A stretch of 11,505 nucleotides of DNA from an uncultured Collinsella sp. (GCA_958438955.1 CAUBTS010000062.1:1-11505); one strand, 5' to 3'; positions 1 to 6,800 are shown, counted from the stretch's first letter. Numbers and translations are program-made. Notes: a model not told the origin generated them from the sequence alone.

Positions 1-153
1 GCCGTTTCCCACCTTGTAGCGGTACTCGTCGACGGCAAACGTGGGCCAGCCGTGCGTCTCGCAGGTATGGTTGCCGGCGGCCGCCAAGTCCTCGAGCGTG
101 TTGAGGAGGGTGCCGTCTAAATCAAAAATCACATGGGAAAAAGCTGCTGCCAT
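1..153 (-). CDS. HAD-superfamily hydrolase (phosphoglycolate phosphatase-like), N-terminal part only
   Basis: The visible 51 codons start at ATG 153-151 and run off the left edge. Residues 8-17 read VIFDLDGTLL, the HAD motif I in which the first Asp (D11) forms the phospho-aspartate intermediate and the second (D13) acts as acid/base. The following residues (NTLEDLAAAGNHTCETHGWP, then a KVGNG near the edge) fit the start of the helical cap of Gph/PGP-type phosphatases. A good ribosome site, AGGAG, lies at 159-163, five bases before the start. The substrate cannot be told: phosphoglycolate phosphatase, pyrophosphatase and beta-phosphoglucomutase relatives all look like this at the N terminus. 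It is downstream of hypE on the same strand, but 125 bases separate them and it may have its own promoter (TATAAC at 173-178 on the minus strand). HAD assignment is firm, specificity unknown. Confidence 0.85.
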   Translation of the reverse strand, partial: MAAAFSHVIFDLDGTLLNTLEDLAAAGNHTCETHGWPTFAVDEYRYKVGNG

Positions 154-248
154 GGGTGCTCCTGCCGTTTGGGTTATAGGACGCACCCATGATACCGGGC
201 TGGCATGTCGGGCATGTTTGAAATCTGAACAACTTTGAATACCGTGTA

Positions 249-266
249 TCGGGCCGCGCTGCCCGA
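249..266 (-). terminator. weak stem-loop after hypE
   Basis: A 6-bp perfect GC-rich stem (TCGGGC/GCCCGA, 6-base loop) begins about 12 bases after the hypE stop codon on the minus strand. No run of U follows it, so it is a poor intrinsic terminator by itself. It could protect the 3' end of the hyp transcript or slow polymerase. Confidence 0.25.
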
Positions 267-278
267 CCATCTCTGTCG

Positions 279-1313
279 TTAGCAAATTCTCGGCAGCTGC
301 TCTCCTACGAGCATGTCGAGGATGCGGGTCGATCCCCAGCCGGTGCGTACGCGCACGGCGGGTCGAGCGCCCTCGGCAAGCGGCAGCACGCGACCGATGA
401 TGGCGGCGTTCTCTCCGTAGCGGGCGGCGCGCATGGCCGCCAGCGCGGCATCGGCCTGCTCGGCCGGCACCACGGCGACCATCTTGCCCTCGTTTGCCAC
501 CTGCAGAACGTCGTAGCCGAGCATCTCACATGCCGCCTGCACGTCGGGGCGCACGGGCACGGCATCCTCGTCGATCTCCATGGCAACGCCGCTGGCCTGG
601 GCAAACTCGTTGAGCGTGGATGCCAGACCGCCGCGCGTGGGGTCGCGGAAGCAGCGGGTGTCGGGGGCGGCGGCGAGCACGTCGGCAATCAGATGATTGA
701 GTGGCGCAGCGTCGCTTTCGATGTTGCTCGAAAAGGCCAGGCCCTCGCGCTGGCTCATGATGGCGATGCCGTGGTCGCCCAGCGTGCCCGAGACCAAGAT
801 GACATCGCCGGGCTGGCAGTTTGCACCGCTGAGCGCCACGCCCGCGGGCACTTCGCCCACGCCGGCGGTATTGATGTAGACGCCGTCGGCACCGCCGCGC
901 TCGACCACCTTGGTGTCGCCGGTGATAATCTTTACGCCCGCCTCATGTGCCGTTTCGGCCATGGTCTGCACAATCTGGCACAGCTTGTCCATGGGATAGC
1001 CCTCTTCGAGGATAAAGCCGCATGAGAGGTAGCGCACGTTAGCGCCCGAGGTCGCGACGTCGTTGACGGTTCCGCATACGGCGAGGCGGCCGATATTGCC
1101 GCCGGGGAAGAACTGCGGCGTTACCACAAAGCTGTCGGTCGACATGGCGATTCGCCCGCTTGCGGGCAGCGCGGCGACACCGGCATCGTTGCCCGCAAGC
1201 AGCTCGGGCGATCCAAAGGCATCCAGAAAGACCTCATCGATAATGCGCTTCATCATCTGGCCGCCGGAGCCGTGGCCCAGCAGGACAGTGCTATCGGTGA
1301 CGCTATGGGACAT
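279..1313 (-). CDS. hypE: HypE, [NiFe]-hydrogenase maturation carbamoyl dehydratase
   Basis: This cytoplasmic enzyme accepts a carbamoyl group from HypF on its C-terminal cysteine and dehydrates it with ATP to a thiocyanate. That supplies the CN ligands of the hydrogenase Fe centre. The 344-residue product has the usual length for the AIR-synthase-like family. It shows LLGHGSGG (residues 11-18), the STDSFVVTPQFFPGG stretch with the GTVNDVA motif of the ATP site, TLGDHGIAI, and RDPTRGGLASTLNEFA. It ends in PRIC, the family's diagnostic C terminus, so the carbamoyl-accepting Cys (C344) is intact. The start is ATG with GGAG at 1322-1325, eight bases upstream. It is the last hyp gene, 81 bases after hypD, and that gap holds a strong hairpin and a TATAAT sequence that may give it extra transcription. 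Confidence 0.96.
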   Translation of the reverse strand: MSHSVTDSTVLLGHGSGGQMMKRIIDEVFLDAFGSPELLAGNDAGVAALPASGRIAMSTDSFVVTPQFFPGGNIGRLAVCGTVNDVATSGANVRYLSCGFILEEGYPMDKLCQIVQTMAETAHEAGVKIITGDTKVVERGGADGVYINTAGVGEVPAGVALSGANCQPGDVILVSGTLGDHGIAIMSQREGLAFSSNIESDAAPLNHLIADVLAAAPDTRCFRDPTRGGLASTLNEFAQASGVAMEIDEDAVPVRPDVQAACEMLGYDVLQVANEGKMVAVVPAEQADAALAAMRAARYGENAAIIGRVLPLAEGARPAVRVRTGWGSTRILDMLVGEQLPRIC

Positions 1314-1338
1314 ATCGAAAACTCCAATCGTGGGTGGA

Positions 1339-1344
1339 ATTATA
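1339..1344 (-). promoter_or_regulatory. candidate internal -10 box ahead of hypE
   Basis: A perfect TATAAT lies on the minus strand between hypD and hypE. A start about seven bases later would leave a leader of roughly 19 bases that includes the hypE ribosome site. No recognisable -35 hexamer and no TGn extension are present, so this is only a candidate. Confidence 0.3.
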
Positions 1345-1368
1345 TGGGTGAGGCGCAGCGTCGGCCGG

Positions 1369-1392
1369 TCCGCCGTTCGTTAGAACGGCGGA
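1369..1392 (-). other. intercistronic stem-loop hypD/hypE
   Basis: A perfect 10-bp stem (1369-1378 with 1383-1392, core CCGCCGTTC/GAACGGCGG) closes a 4-base loop and begins three bases after the hypD stop codon. No U-tract follows on either strand. It is therefore more likely an mRNA-stability or processing element, or a partial attenuator, than a full terminator within the operon. Confidence 0.5.
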
Positions 1393-1394
1393 AC

Positions 1395-2510
1395 CTAGCA
1401 GTCGCGGTAGCGGTAGTACGCCGCGCAGCTGCCTTCGGAGCTCACCATGCAGGGGCCGACGGGGTGTTCGGGCGTACATGCGTGGCCGAACAACGGGCAG
1501 TCGCTCGGCGTGATGGCACCGCGCAGCACGTCGCCGCAGCGGCACCCGCGCGGCTCGACCGTCGGTTCAATGGACACGTCAAAGCGGGCGCCGGCATCAA
1601 AGCGCGCGAATTCGGGTCGGATGGAAAGACCCGAGTTGGCAATCGGTCCCAGCCCGCGCCACGTGGTGTCGCACGGCTCAAATACCTGCTCGACCAGCTG
1701 GCGCGCTACGGGATTGCCGTCTGCATTGACGCCACGGCGGTAGGCGTTGTCGATCGCCGGCCTGTTCTCGACAACCATCTGGACCAGCATGCAGATACCC
1801 TGCAAGATGTCGACCGGTTCAAATCCCGTTACCACGCCTGGGGTCTTAAACTCGTCGACCAAAAAGCCAAAGGGCGTCAAGCCCGTGATGGTGGCGACGT
1901 GCCCCGGAAGGATAAAGCCGTCGATAGTGGTCTCGGGATCGTTGGCGATGGCGCGCAGCGCCGGCGGCGTGGTCTTATGGGCGCAGTAGACCGAGAAGTT
2001 CTGCAGCCCGCGTGCGTCTGCCTCCAGGATGGCGGCGGCGATGGTGGGCGTTGTGGTCTCAAAGCCGACGCCCATAAAGATGACCGGGCGGTCGGGGTTT
2101 TGCTCGGCAATGTCGAGCGCGTCGAGCGGGGAGTAGACGATGCGGATGTCGCGCCCCGCCGCCTTTTGCGCGGCAAGCGAGGTGGATGATCCGGGCACGC
2201 GCATCATGTCGCCAAAGGTGGTGATGATGGCGCCGTCCATGTTGGAAAGCGCGATTGCGTGATCGATGTCGCGGTTGGCGGTGACGCAAACGGGGCACCC
2301 CGGGCCGCTTAGCAGTTTGAGTCCCGTCGGCATAATGGAGCGAAAGCCATAGCGGCCAATGCTCACGGTATGTGTACCGCAGACTTCCATAAGGTTGATG
2401 CTGCGGTTGCCGACAAGCTCATGAATACGCTCGATGAGCTCGCGAGCCAGCTTGGGGTCGCGAAATGCCGAAAAGTCGATACCGGAGCGAACCGGCTGCG
2501 CCGCCGCCAC
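1395..2510 (-). CDS. hypD: HypD, [NiFe]-hydrogenase Fe(CN)2CO assembly protein
   Basis: HypD forms a complex with HypC and carries the iron while CN and CO ligands are added. The 371-residue product has the family signatures: MEVCGTHT (C44), SGPGCPVCVT (C72 and C75, a redox pair), GVGFETTTPT around residue 150, and LPGHV at 201-205. The C-terminal Cys-rich region (C323, C325, C338, C345, C354, C362) includes the ligands of the [4Fe-4S] cluster; I have not assigned which Cys are ligands. The start is GTG at 2510-2508 and overlaps the hypC stop by one base (TAGTG), which indicates translational coupling and fits the obligate HypC-HypD complex. Full length, with no sign of damage. Confidence 0.96.
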   Translation of the reverse strand: MAAAQPVRSGIDFSAFRDPKLARELIERIHELVGNRSINLMEVCGTHTVSIGRYGFRSIMPTGLKLLSGPGCPVCVTANRDIDHAIALSNMDGAIITTFGDMMRVPGSSTSLAAQKAAGRDIRIVYSPLDALDIAEQNPDRPVIFMGVGFETTTPTIAAAILEADARGLQNFSVYCAHKTTPPALRAIANDPETTIDGFILPGHVATITGLTPFGFLVDEFKTPGVVTGFEPVDILQGICMLVQMVVENRPAIDNAYRRGVNADGNPVARQLVEQVFEPCDTTWRGLGPIANSGLSIRPEFARFDAGARFDVSIEPTVEPRGCRCGDVLRGAITPSDCPLFGHACTPEHPVGPCMVSSEGSCAAYYRYRDC

Positions 2511-2770
2511 TAGTATGCCTCAGCCGGGTTGGTGGCGAGCTGGTCCTCTTCGGCCAGCTCGGCCATGGTATTGACGAGCTCGAGTGTCTCCTGGGCTTCC
2601 TGCTCGTCGACAATCTGAATGCCAAAGCCGGCGTGCACGAGAATATAGTCGCCGACCTGCGCCGTCGGCACGAGGCGCAGCGAAACGGGGCGCTCGATGC
2701 CCATCATGTCGACGGTCGCCTTAAGGTCGTCGTCGCGTTTGACCACTTTACCGGGAACGGCAAGGCACAT
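2510..2770 (-). CDS. hypC: HypC/HupF family hydrogenase maturation chaperone
   Basis: HypC is a small chaperone that shuttles the Fe(CN)2CO unit from HypD to the hydrogenase large-subunit precursor. The product has 86 residues and starts MCLAVPGKV, the family hallmark. C2, exposed after removal of Met1, is the essential ligand. VHAGF (H46) is the second conserved block. The C terminus is an acidic helix. The ribosome site is an AGGGA about eight bases before the ATG. The gap of 131 bases from hypF contains only small stem-loops. The stop codon is shared with the hypD start region. Confidence 0.96.
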   Translation of the reverse strand: MCLAVPGKVVKRDDDLKATVDMMGIERPVSLRLVPTAQVGDYILVHAGFGIQIVDEQEAQETLELVNTMAELAEEDQLATNPAEAY

Positions 2771-2901
2771 AATGTTTCCCTTTTATACGTTTTGCGCTGG
2801 ATAGGCACTGAATAATCCATCGTTTGATGGTAGCGCTCGCAGGAGTCACGAGCAAACGCGTTACACCTGTGAGACGGCGGCGCGCAGGCTGGCAAAACAG
2901 C
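2771..2901 (-). other. hypF-hypC intercistronic region with small stem-loops
   Basis: This is the largest gap inside the hyp unit. It holds three short inverted repeats: CCATC/GATGG at 2817-2830, GCTCG/CGAGC at 2835-2853, and AGGCTG/CAGCCT at 2886-2903, the last overlapping the hypF stop codon. None has a U-tract. A TATAAA lies on the minus strand 11 bases before hypC, too close to serve a leadered transcript. No open frame of note. Confidence 0.3.
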
Positions 2902-5355
2902 CTATCTCGACGCCGTCTGCGCGAGGCGGGCGCGAGCGATGGCGGCCTGACCGCAGGCGATGCAGCCGTCGTTGACGGGCACAGCGTGGGGGACCAAGAT
3001 GGCAAGACCGGCGTCTTTGAGTTCGTGGGTAAGGAGCTGAAGCAAAAGCCGGTTCATGAACACACCGCCCGAGAGCGCGACGGTATCGAGGCCTTCGCGA
3101 TCACAGATCTCGTTTGCGATGCGGGCCGACGCGCATGCGATGGCGACGTGGAAGTCGAGCGCGAGCCTGTCGGCCGGCGCGCCTGCCTCGATTCCATTCA
3201 GAAGAGCTTCGATGAGCGGTTGGGGGTCTAAGATGGTGGAGTCGGCGTCAGACGTGAATACGCCTGCATGATTGCCGTCGAGACGAACGGGCTTACCGCC
3301 GAGCGCGCGCCAGGCGGCGGCTTCGAGTTCGATGGCGGGTTCGCCCTCGTATGTTGCCTTGCCGCAAATGCCCAAAACTGCAGCGGCGGCGTCAAAGAGA
3401 CGCCCCATACTGCTCGTGCGTGGGCTGTTGATGTTCCGCTCGATCATCGTAGCCGTGATGCTGCGCGTCCGCTCGTCGAGGGTGTCCAATAGTCCCGCGG
3501 CACCCGGGTGCTCGAGCAGACCGAGCTCGCTCAGCAGGGCAAAGGCATTGCGCCGGGCATCGCGCACGGATGCGGCACCGCCTGGCAGCGCCCAGGTGCG
3601 CAGGTGCGCGGCGCGTTCAAAATCGGCAAAGCCGGCGACAAGGAACTCGCCGCCCCATATGGTGCCATCGGTGCCGGCGCCCGTGCCATCGAAGGCAATG
3701 CCGAGGATGCGTGCATCGGGTGCAAGCCGGCCCGCGGCGATAGCCTCGGCCATTACGCTCGCGATATGCGCATGATGGTGCTGGACTTCGATAAGCGGCA
3801 GATTGTGCTCCTGCGCCTGCTCGCGCGCCCATTGGCTCGACAGATAGCCGGGATGCATATCGCATGCCAGGGCGGCAGGCGTCAGGTCAAAGAGGTTTTC
3901 CAGACGTGCGCGCGCGGCGTTCCAGGCATCGAAGGTCCCGCCGTTTTCGACATCGCCGATATGCTGCGACACAAAACAGGTTGCCTCGCCGTTCGTCCCT
4001 TCACGCGTGAGCGCGATCGTTGCCTTTTGCTGTGGGCCGCAGGCGAGCACGCAGGGTACAGTGCCGTTGAGTGCCGGCAGCGGCAACGGTCGAGGCGCAT
4101 ATCCGCGAGCGCGGCGCACGGGCATAACGACCCCACCGACCACACGCACCACGGAGTCGTCGTAGCGTGAGAGAATCGCACGGTCGTTACCAAGTAGCGC
4201 GTCGGCGATGCCGGCGGCAACAAGATGTTTCCATGCAAGGGCATCGTCGGTCTCGATGGGCTCTTCGCTCAGGTTTCCGCTGGTCATGACCAGCGCGTGC
4301 ATGTCATGCGACGCGGCAGCTGCAAGCAGCAGATGTTGAAGCGGTGTATAGGGGAGCATGACGCCGAGCTCGGGTAGATCGTGCGCGACGGATGGCGCGA
4401 GTGTAAGGGCGTCGGGGGAATCTCCTTCGCCAACAGCACGCCGGCGCAACAGCACAATGGGGCGGATGCTACCGGTTAGCAAGCCGCGCTCGGCATCATC
4501 GACATGGCACAGGCGTTCGGTATCGGCAAGGCTGCGCACCATAACGGCAAGCGGCTTGTTGCTGCGGCGCTTGCGACGGCGCAGCTCGACCACCGCCTGC
4601 TCATTGGCGGCGTCGCAGGCCAGATGGAATCCGCCCAGGCCCTTGATGGCGACAATACCGCCGCTGGCCAGAAGCTCGACACAGCGGTCAATAATGGCAT
4701 CGCTGGTTTCGCGCGTGCTGCCGACGGCTGGCGTCGCCCCCGAGCCTTCGAGCTCCATGTCGCCCGCCGCCTCGCGCCAGGTAATATGTGGCCCGCAGTC
4801 AAAGCAGGCATTGGGCTGCGCGTGAAAGCGCCGGTCAAGCGGGTCGCCATACTCTGTAGCGCACTCGGGGCACATAGGAAAGCAATCCATCGACGTGGCC
4901 GCTCGGTCATAAGGCAGCGACCGGATGATGGTAAAGCGCGGCCCGCAGTTGGTGCAGTTGATAAAGGGGTAGTGATAGCGTCGGTCGGCGGGGTCGAACA
5001 GTTCGCGCAGGCAGTCGTCACAGGTGGCGATATCGGGGGAGATGAGCGTCGTGTGCATGGTCTGATCCCGCGACGCTACGATGCGAAAGGCCTGCTCATC
5101 GTCGGCATCCCAAGCGTCGGGCTCCAGGTCTGCGACAGCGACATGCTCAACGCGGGCCGCGGCAGGCGCGTGCTCAGAAAGCGCGGTGACAAAGCCGCCG
5201 AGTGCCTCGACCGAAGCATGCGCCTCGATGTGCACGCCATCGCCCGCGTTGAGCACCCAGCCGCAAATGCCATGCGCCATAGCCTCGCGATACACAAATG
5301 GCCGCATGCCAACGCCCTGCACGATGCCCGTCACATGAATATGCACATGCCGCAT
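2902..5355 (-). CDS. hypF: HypF, carbamoyltransferase for hydrogenase maturation
   Basis: HypF uses carbamoyl phosphate and ATP to carbamoylate the HypE C-terminal Cys, the first step of CN ligand synthesis. The 817-residue product shows all domains in order. Acylphosphatase: residues 1-95, with VQGVGMRPF (R18) and N36. Two zinc fingers: CDDC-x18-CTNC (112-137) and CPEC-x18-CFDC (162-187). YrdC-like domain: about 215-410, with the KPLAVMVR stretch. Kae1-like domain: about 430-817, with HHHAH at 526-530, GTG...DGTIWGGE, SGGVFMN near 762 and NDGCIACGQA. The open frame could begin five codons earlier (ATG 5370). I chose ATG 5355 because AAGGGGAG sits just before it while nothing precedes the upstream ATG, and MRHVHIHVTG is a normal family start. 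It lies 29 bases after nikR. Confidence 0.97.
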   Translation of the reverse strand: MRHVHIHVTGIVQGVGMRPFVYREAMAHGICGWVLNAGDGVHIEAHASVEALGGFVTALSEHAPAAARVEHVAVADLEPDAWDADDEQAFRIVASRDQTMHTTLISPDIATCDDCLRELFDPADRRYHYPFINCTNCGPRFTIIRSLPYDRAATSMDCFPMCPECATEYGDPLDRRFHAQPNACFDCGPHITWREAAGDMELEGSGATPAVGSTRETSDAIIDRCVELLASGGIVAIKGLGGFHLACDAANEQAVVELRRRKRRSNKPLAVMVRSLADTERLCHVDDAERGLLTGSIRPIVLLRRRAVGEGDSPDALTLAPSVAHDLPELGVMLPYTPLQHLLLAAAASHDMHALVMTSGNLSEEPIETDDALAWKHLVAAGIADALLGNDRAILSRYDDSVVRVVGGVVMPVRRARGYAPRPLPLPALNGTVPCVLACGPQQKATIALTREGTNGEATCFVSQHIGDVENGGTFDAWNAARARLENLFDLTPAALACDMHPGYLSSQWAREQAQEHNLPLIEVQHHHAHIASVMAEAIAAGRLAPDARILGIAFDGTGAGTDGTIWGGEFLVAGFADFERAAHLRTWALPGGAASVRDARRNAFALLSELGLLEHPGAAGLLDTLDERTRSITATMIERNINSPRTSSMGRLFDAAAAVLGICGKATYEGEPAIELEAAAWRALGGKPVRLDGNHAGVFTSDADSTILDPQPLIEALLNGIEAGAPADRLALDFHVAIACASARIANEICDREGLDTVALSGGVFMNRLLLQLLTHELKDAGLAILVPHAVPVNDGCIACGQAAIARARLAQTASR

Positions 5356-5359
5356 GTGG

Positions 5360-5367
5360 CTCCCCTT
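5360..5367 (-). promoter_or_regulatory. ribosome-binding site that decides the hypF start
   Basis: AAGGGGAG on the minus strand lies four bases before ATG 5355. It falls inside the codons that would be translated if the upstream ATG 5370 were used, which argues for the shorter HypF. Confidence 0.75.
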
Positions 5368-5384
5368 CATTGAAGTGTGTGCTG

Positions 5385-5873
5385 TTAGAGCCCCAGGCTT
5401 TGCTTGGTGGCGGCGCAGGTGAGCTCGCCGTGCTTAACGCCGCGCAGTCCCAGCAACCGGTCCGCCAGCTCGTAGACGCGTTTGCCGCGACCCTTGAGCG
5501 CCAGAATCTCCAGACAGTTGTGGTGGTCCAGATGCACGTGCATGGTCGAGACAATCTCGTCGGTGTAGTCGTGCTGCACCTCGTCCAGACGGCGCGTCAG
5601 ATCGCCGGTATGGTGGTCATAGATCATGGTGAGCGAACCGATGACCTGCTCGTCGGGCGTTCGCATCTGCTCCTTGGCGATCGAGGCGCGAATCAGATCG
5701 CGTACGGCCTCGGAACGGTTGGCCACGTCACCGCGGCGCGCGATCTGCTCGTCAAAGCGGCGCAGCAGGTCGTCGGGCGCGGTGACCGAAAAGCGGACCA
5801 GCTCGGAGCTGGAGCCGCTGCAGCGGCAGCTCGCATCGTCGTCCGCACCGTAATCGTGCTCGTGCTCGGCCAC
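5385..5873 (-). CDS. nikR: NikR, nickel-responsive ribbon-helix-helix regulator
   Basis: NikR is a tetrameric repressor that binds DNA when loaded with Ni(II), classically to shut off nickel uptake. In this 162-residue protein the ribbon-helix-helix spans about residues 24-66 (VRFSVTAPDDLLRRFDEQIA, then ANRSEAVRDLIR). The ACT-like nickel domain follows, with the conserved block HVHLDHHNC. All four high-affinity Ni ligands are present: H101, H112, H114 and C120, matching H76, H87, H89 and C95 of the E. coli protein. The start is GTG, one base after the TAA of the small upstream gene, so translation is likely coupled. Ahead of the RHH is an unusual extension of about 23 residues rich in His, Asp and Cys. 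The place at the head of the hyp genes suggests nickel-dependent control of hydrogenase maturation, possibly autoregulated. Confidence 0.95.
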   Translation of the reverse strand: MAEHEHDYGADDDASCRCSGSSSELVRFSVTAPDDLLRRFDEQIARRGDVANRSEAVRDLIRASIAKEQMRTPDEQVIGSLTMIYDHHTGDLTRRLDEVQHDYTDEIVSTMHVHLDHHNCLEILALKGRGKRVYELADRLLGLRGVKHGELTCAATKQSLGL

Positions 5874-5874
5874 G

Positions 5875-6123
5875 TTACACCAGTTTCACAGAGCCGACGG
5901 AGTTGTGATCTGCCTCGATGGCCTCCTCGTAGCCCTCGAGCGCATCGTGCGCCTCGTGCAGCGCAGACATGGCGGCCTCGAGCTTGGCGCCAATGCGCTC
6001 CATATCAAAGTTCTCGGTCGCATGCAGCAGCTGATGGCTCCACTCGTGAGCGAGCTCAATGGTGTCGTCGACCTGCTTGACGCTCATGGCAAGCTGGCTC
6101 ATGTTCATTCCGACGTCATGCAT
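5875..6123 (-). CDS. small His-rich helical protein of unknown family
   Basis: I do not recognise a family for this 82-residue protein. It looks soluble and almost wholly helical: one helix about residues 6-37, a short turn, and a second about 40-72, giving a likely helical hairpin. It has no Cys, many acidic residues and seven His. H26, H30 and H34 are spaced i, i+4, i+8 with E23 and E27 on or near the same face, and H56 and H59 form a second pair, so metal binding is plausible. The ATG at 6123 has an excellent AAGGAG six to seven bases upstream. It is the first gene of the nikR-hyp unit, with one base between its stop and the nikR start. The N-terminal MHD faintly recalls the MHE of the nickel chaperone HypA, but the HypA zinc-binding cysteines are absent. 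Coding is well supported; function is inferred from context only. Confidence 0.85.
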   Translation of the reverse strand: MHDVGMNMSQLAMSVKQVDDTIELAHEWSHQLLHATENFDMERIGAKLEAAMSALHEAHDALEGYEEAIEADHNSVGSVKLV

Positions 6124-6161
6124 GGGAATCTCCTTTTGTACGGGGCGATATGGTGGTTCAG

Positions 6162-6185
6162 ATTCTACTACGCCCGCCTTGGGCG
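6162..6185 (-). promoter_or_regulatory. candidate promoter of the nikR-hyp unit with an inverted repeat
   Basis: TAGAAT (6162-6167, minus strand) is a five-of-six match to a -10 box, about 39 bases before the first gene. No good -35 is visible. In the position of the -35/-10 spacer lies a small GC inverted repeat, CGCCC-N5-GGGCG (6171-6185), which could be an operator. The GTATGA/TCATAC sites known for E. coli NikR were not found here. Confidence 0.25.
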
Positions 6186-6199
6186 CCGCCGCATAAGAA

Positions 6200-6232
6200 A
6201 ACGGGTGCGAGTCCGTCTGACTCGCACCCGTT
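6200..6232 (-). terminator. intrinsic terminator downstream of the thioredoxin gene
   Basis: A perfect 14-bp stem (6200-6213 with 6219-6232) closes a 5-base loop. On the minus strand it is followed directly by a T-rich tail (TTTT, C, TT). The plus strand shows no U-tract, so it acts in one direction. It lies 111 bases after the thioredoxin stop and just before the nikR-hyp promoter region, so it insulates the two units. Confidence 0.88.
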
Positions 6233-6297
6233 CACTGGGGGCTGTTTGTGTCTACCATACTATCCGTGGTCGCATGCCTTGCGTTTGGCACTCCGGC

Positions 6298-6316
6298 GAG
6301 CGGTGCGAAACCGCTC
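6298..6316 (-). other. short stem-loop in the thioredoxin 3' region
   Basis: A 7-bp perfect stem (GAGCGGT/ACCGCTC) with a 5-base loop begins 27 bases after the thioredoxin stop. It has no U-tract and precedes the true terminator. It may protect the 3' end of the mRNA. Confidence 0.35.
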
Positions 6317-6343
6317 ATGGACGGCAGACAGGTAACAAGCGTA

Positions 6344-6664
6344 TTACAGATGTTTCTCCAGCAGTGCCTGAAGCCTTGCCTTGGGTAAGGCGCCGACCGA
6401 GCGGTCGACCTCCTCGCCGTTCTTAAAGACGATCAGCGTGGGGATGCTCATGACGCCAAACTTCATGGCCAGGTCCTGGTTGTCATCGACGTTGCACTTG
6501 GCCACAGCCAGCTTGCCGGCCAGTTCGTCGGCGACCTCGTCTACGATGGGCGAGAGCGAGCGGCAGGGGCCGCACCACGGGGCCCAAAAATCAACCAGTA
6601 CGGGCAGGCTATCGTTGACGATAGCGTCAAAGTTCTCGGGGGTAATCTGCTTGATGTCAGCCAT
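6344..6664 (-). CDS. trxA: thioredoxin
   Basis: This is a cytoplasmic disulfide reductase of 106 residues, the standard length for a single-domain thioredoxin. It shows FWAPWCGPC, with the redox pair C31 and C34, the cis-proline loop SIPT (P75), and the C-terminal block KNGEEVDRSVGALPKARL with its conserved Gly. An extra Cys at 57 lies in the third strand. The open frame extends 28 codons further upstream, but GGAGG at 6670-6674 sits five bases before ATG 6664 and MADIKQIT is a typical family N terminus, so I use this start. It appears monocistronic, diverging from the gene at 6801 and ended by the 6200-6232 terminator. The symbol trxA is by family; other thioredoxin paralogues could exist in the genome. 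Confidence 0.95.
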   Translation of the reverse strand: MADIKQITPENFDAIVNDSLPVLVDFWAPWCGPCRSLSPIVDEVADELAGKLAVAKCNVDDNQDLAMKFGVMSIPTLIVFKNGEEVDRSVGALPKARLQALLEKHL

Positions 6665-6669
6665 GGTGA

Positions 6670-6674
6670 CCTCC
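6670..6674 (-). promoter_or_regulatory. ribosome-binding site that decides the thioredoxin start
   Basis: GGAGG lies five bases before ATG 6664. The ATG four codons upstream and the first possible start at 6748 have no comparable sequence before them. Confidence 0.8.
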
Positions 6675-6766
6675 ATAATGCGACGCGGCTCGGCCGCGTA
6701 AAACTCAGTACGACCGTGCTTATACCCAGCGGCTCGTAAAGCAACCACTCGCGGGCGGCTCTTTTA

Positions 6767-6772
6767 TATAAT
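6767..6772 (+). promoter_or_regulatory. -10 box of the UDG-like gene
   Basis: A perfect TATAAT in an AT-rich patch sits 28 bases before ATG 6801. It overlaps the first ATG of the longer open frame (6771), which makes that upstream start impossible if this promoter is used. The -35 region is not recognisable. On the other strand a TATAAG at 6719-6724 could serve the divergent thioredoxin gene, but it also lacks a good -35. Confidence 0.5.
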
Positions 6773-6800
6773 GGTGGGCACGCAAACGATTGGAGAGCGC

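Noticed and set aside
1272..2189. Long plus-strand open frame (305 codons) across hypE and hypD
   Set aside because: Antisense to two clearly conserved Hyp genes; composition is an Arg/Ala/Gly-rich shadow of GC-rich coding, with no ribosome site or domain.
2784..2790. TATAAA on the minus strand before hypC as a promoter
   Set aside because: Only 11 bases before the start codon, with no -35; a transcript would lack the ribosome site.
5356..5370. Upstream ATG of hypF giving five extra residues
   Set aside because: No ribosome site before it, while AAGGGGAG is placed correctly for the ATG at 5355.
4504..5373. Plus-strand open frame (289 codons) across hypF
   Set aside because: Lies wholly antisense to the zinc-finger and acylphosphatase domains of HypF; no recognisable motif.
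6124..6200. Classical NikR operator (GTATGA-N16-TCATAC) upstream of the nikR unit
   Set aside because: Looked for in this interval on both strands; only isolated GTA and TAC triplets were present, not the dyad.
6665..6748. 28-residue N-terminal extension of thioredoxin
   Set aside because: It has no signal-peptide or domain character, and GGAGG lies directly before the ATG at 6664.
6771..6800. ATG 6771 as start of the UDG-like gene
   Set aside because: The ATG is within the probable -10 box and lacks a ribosome site; ATG 6801 follows GGAGAG.
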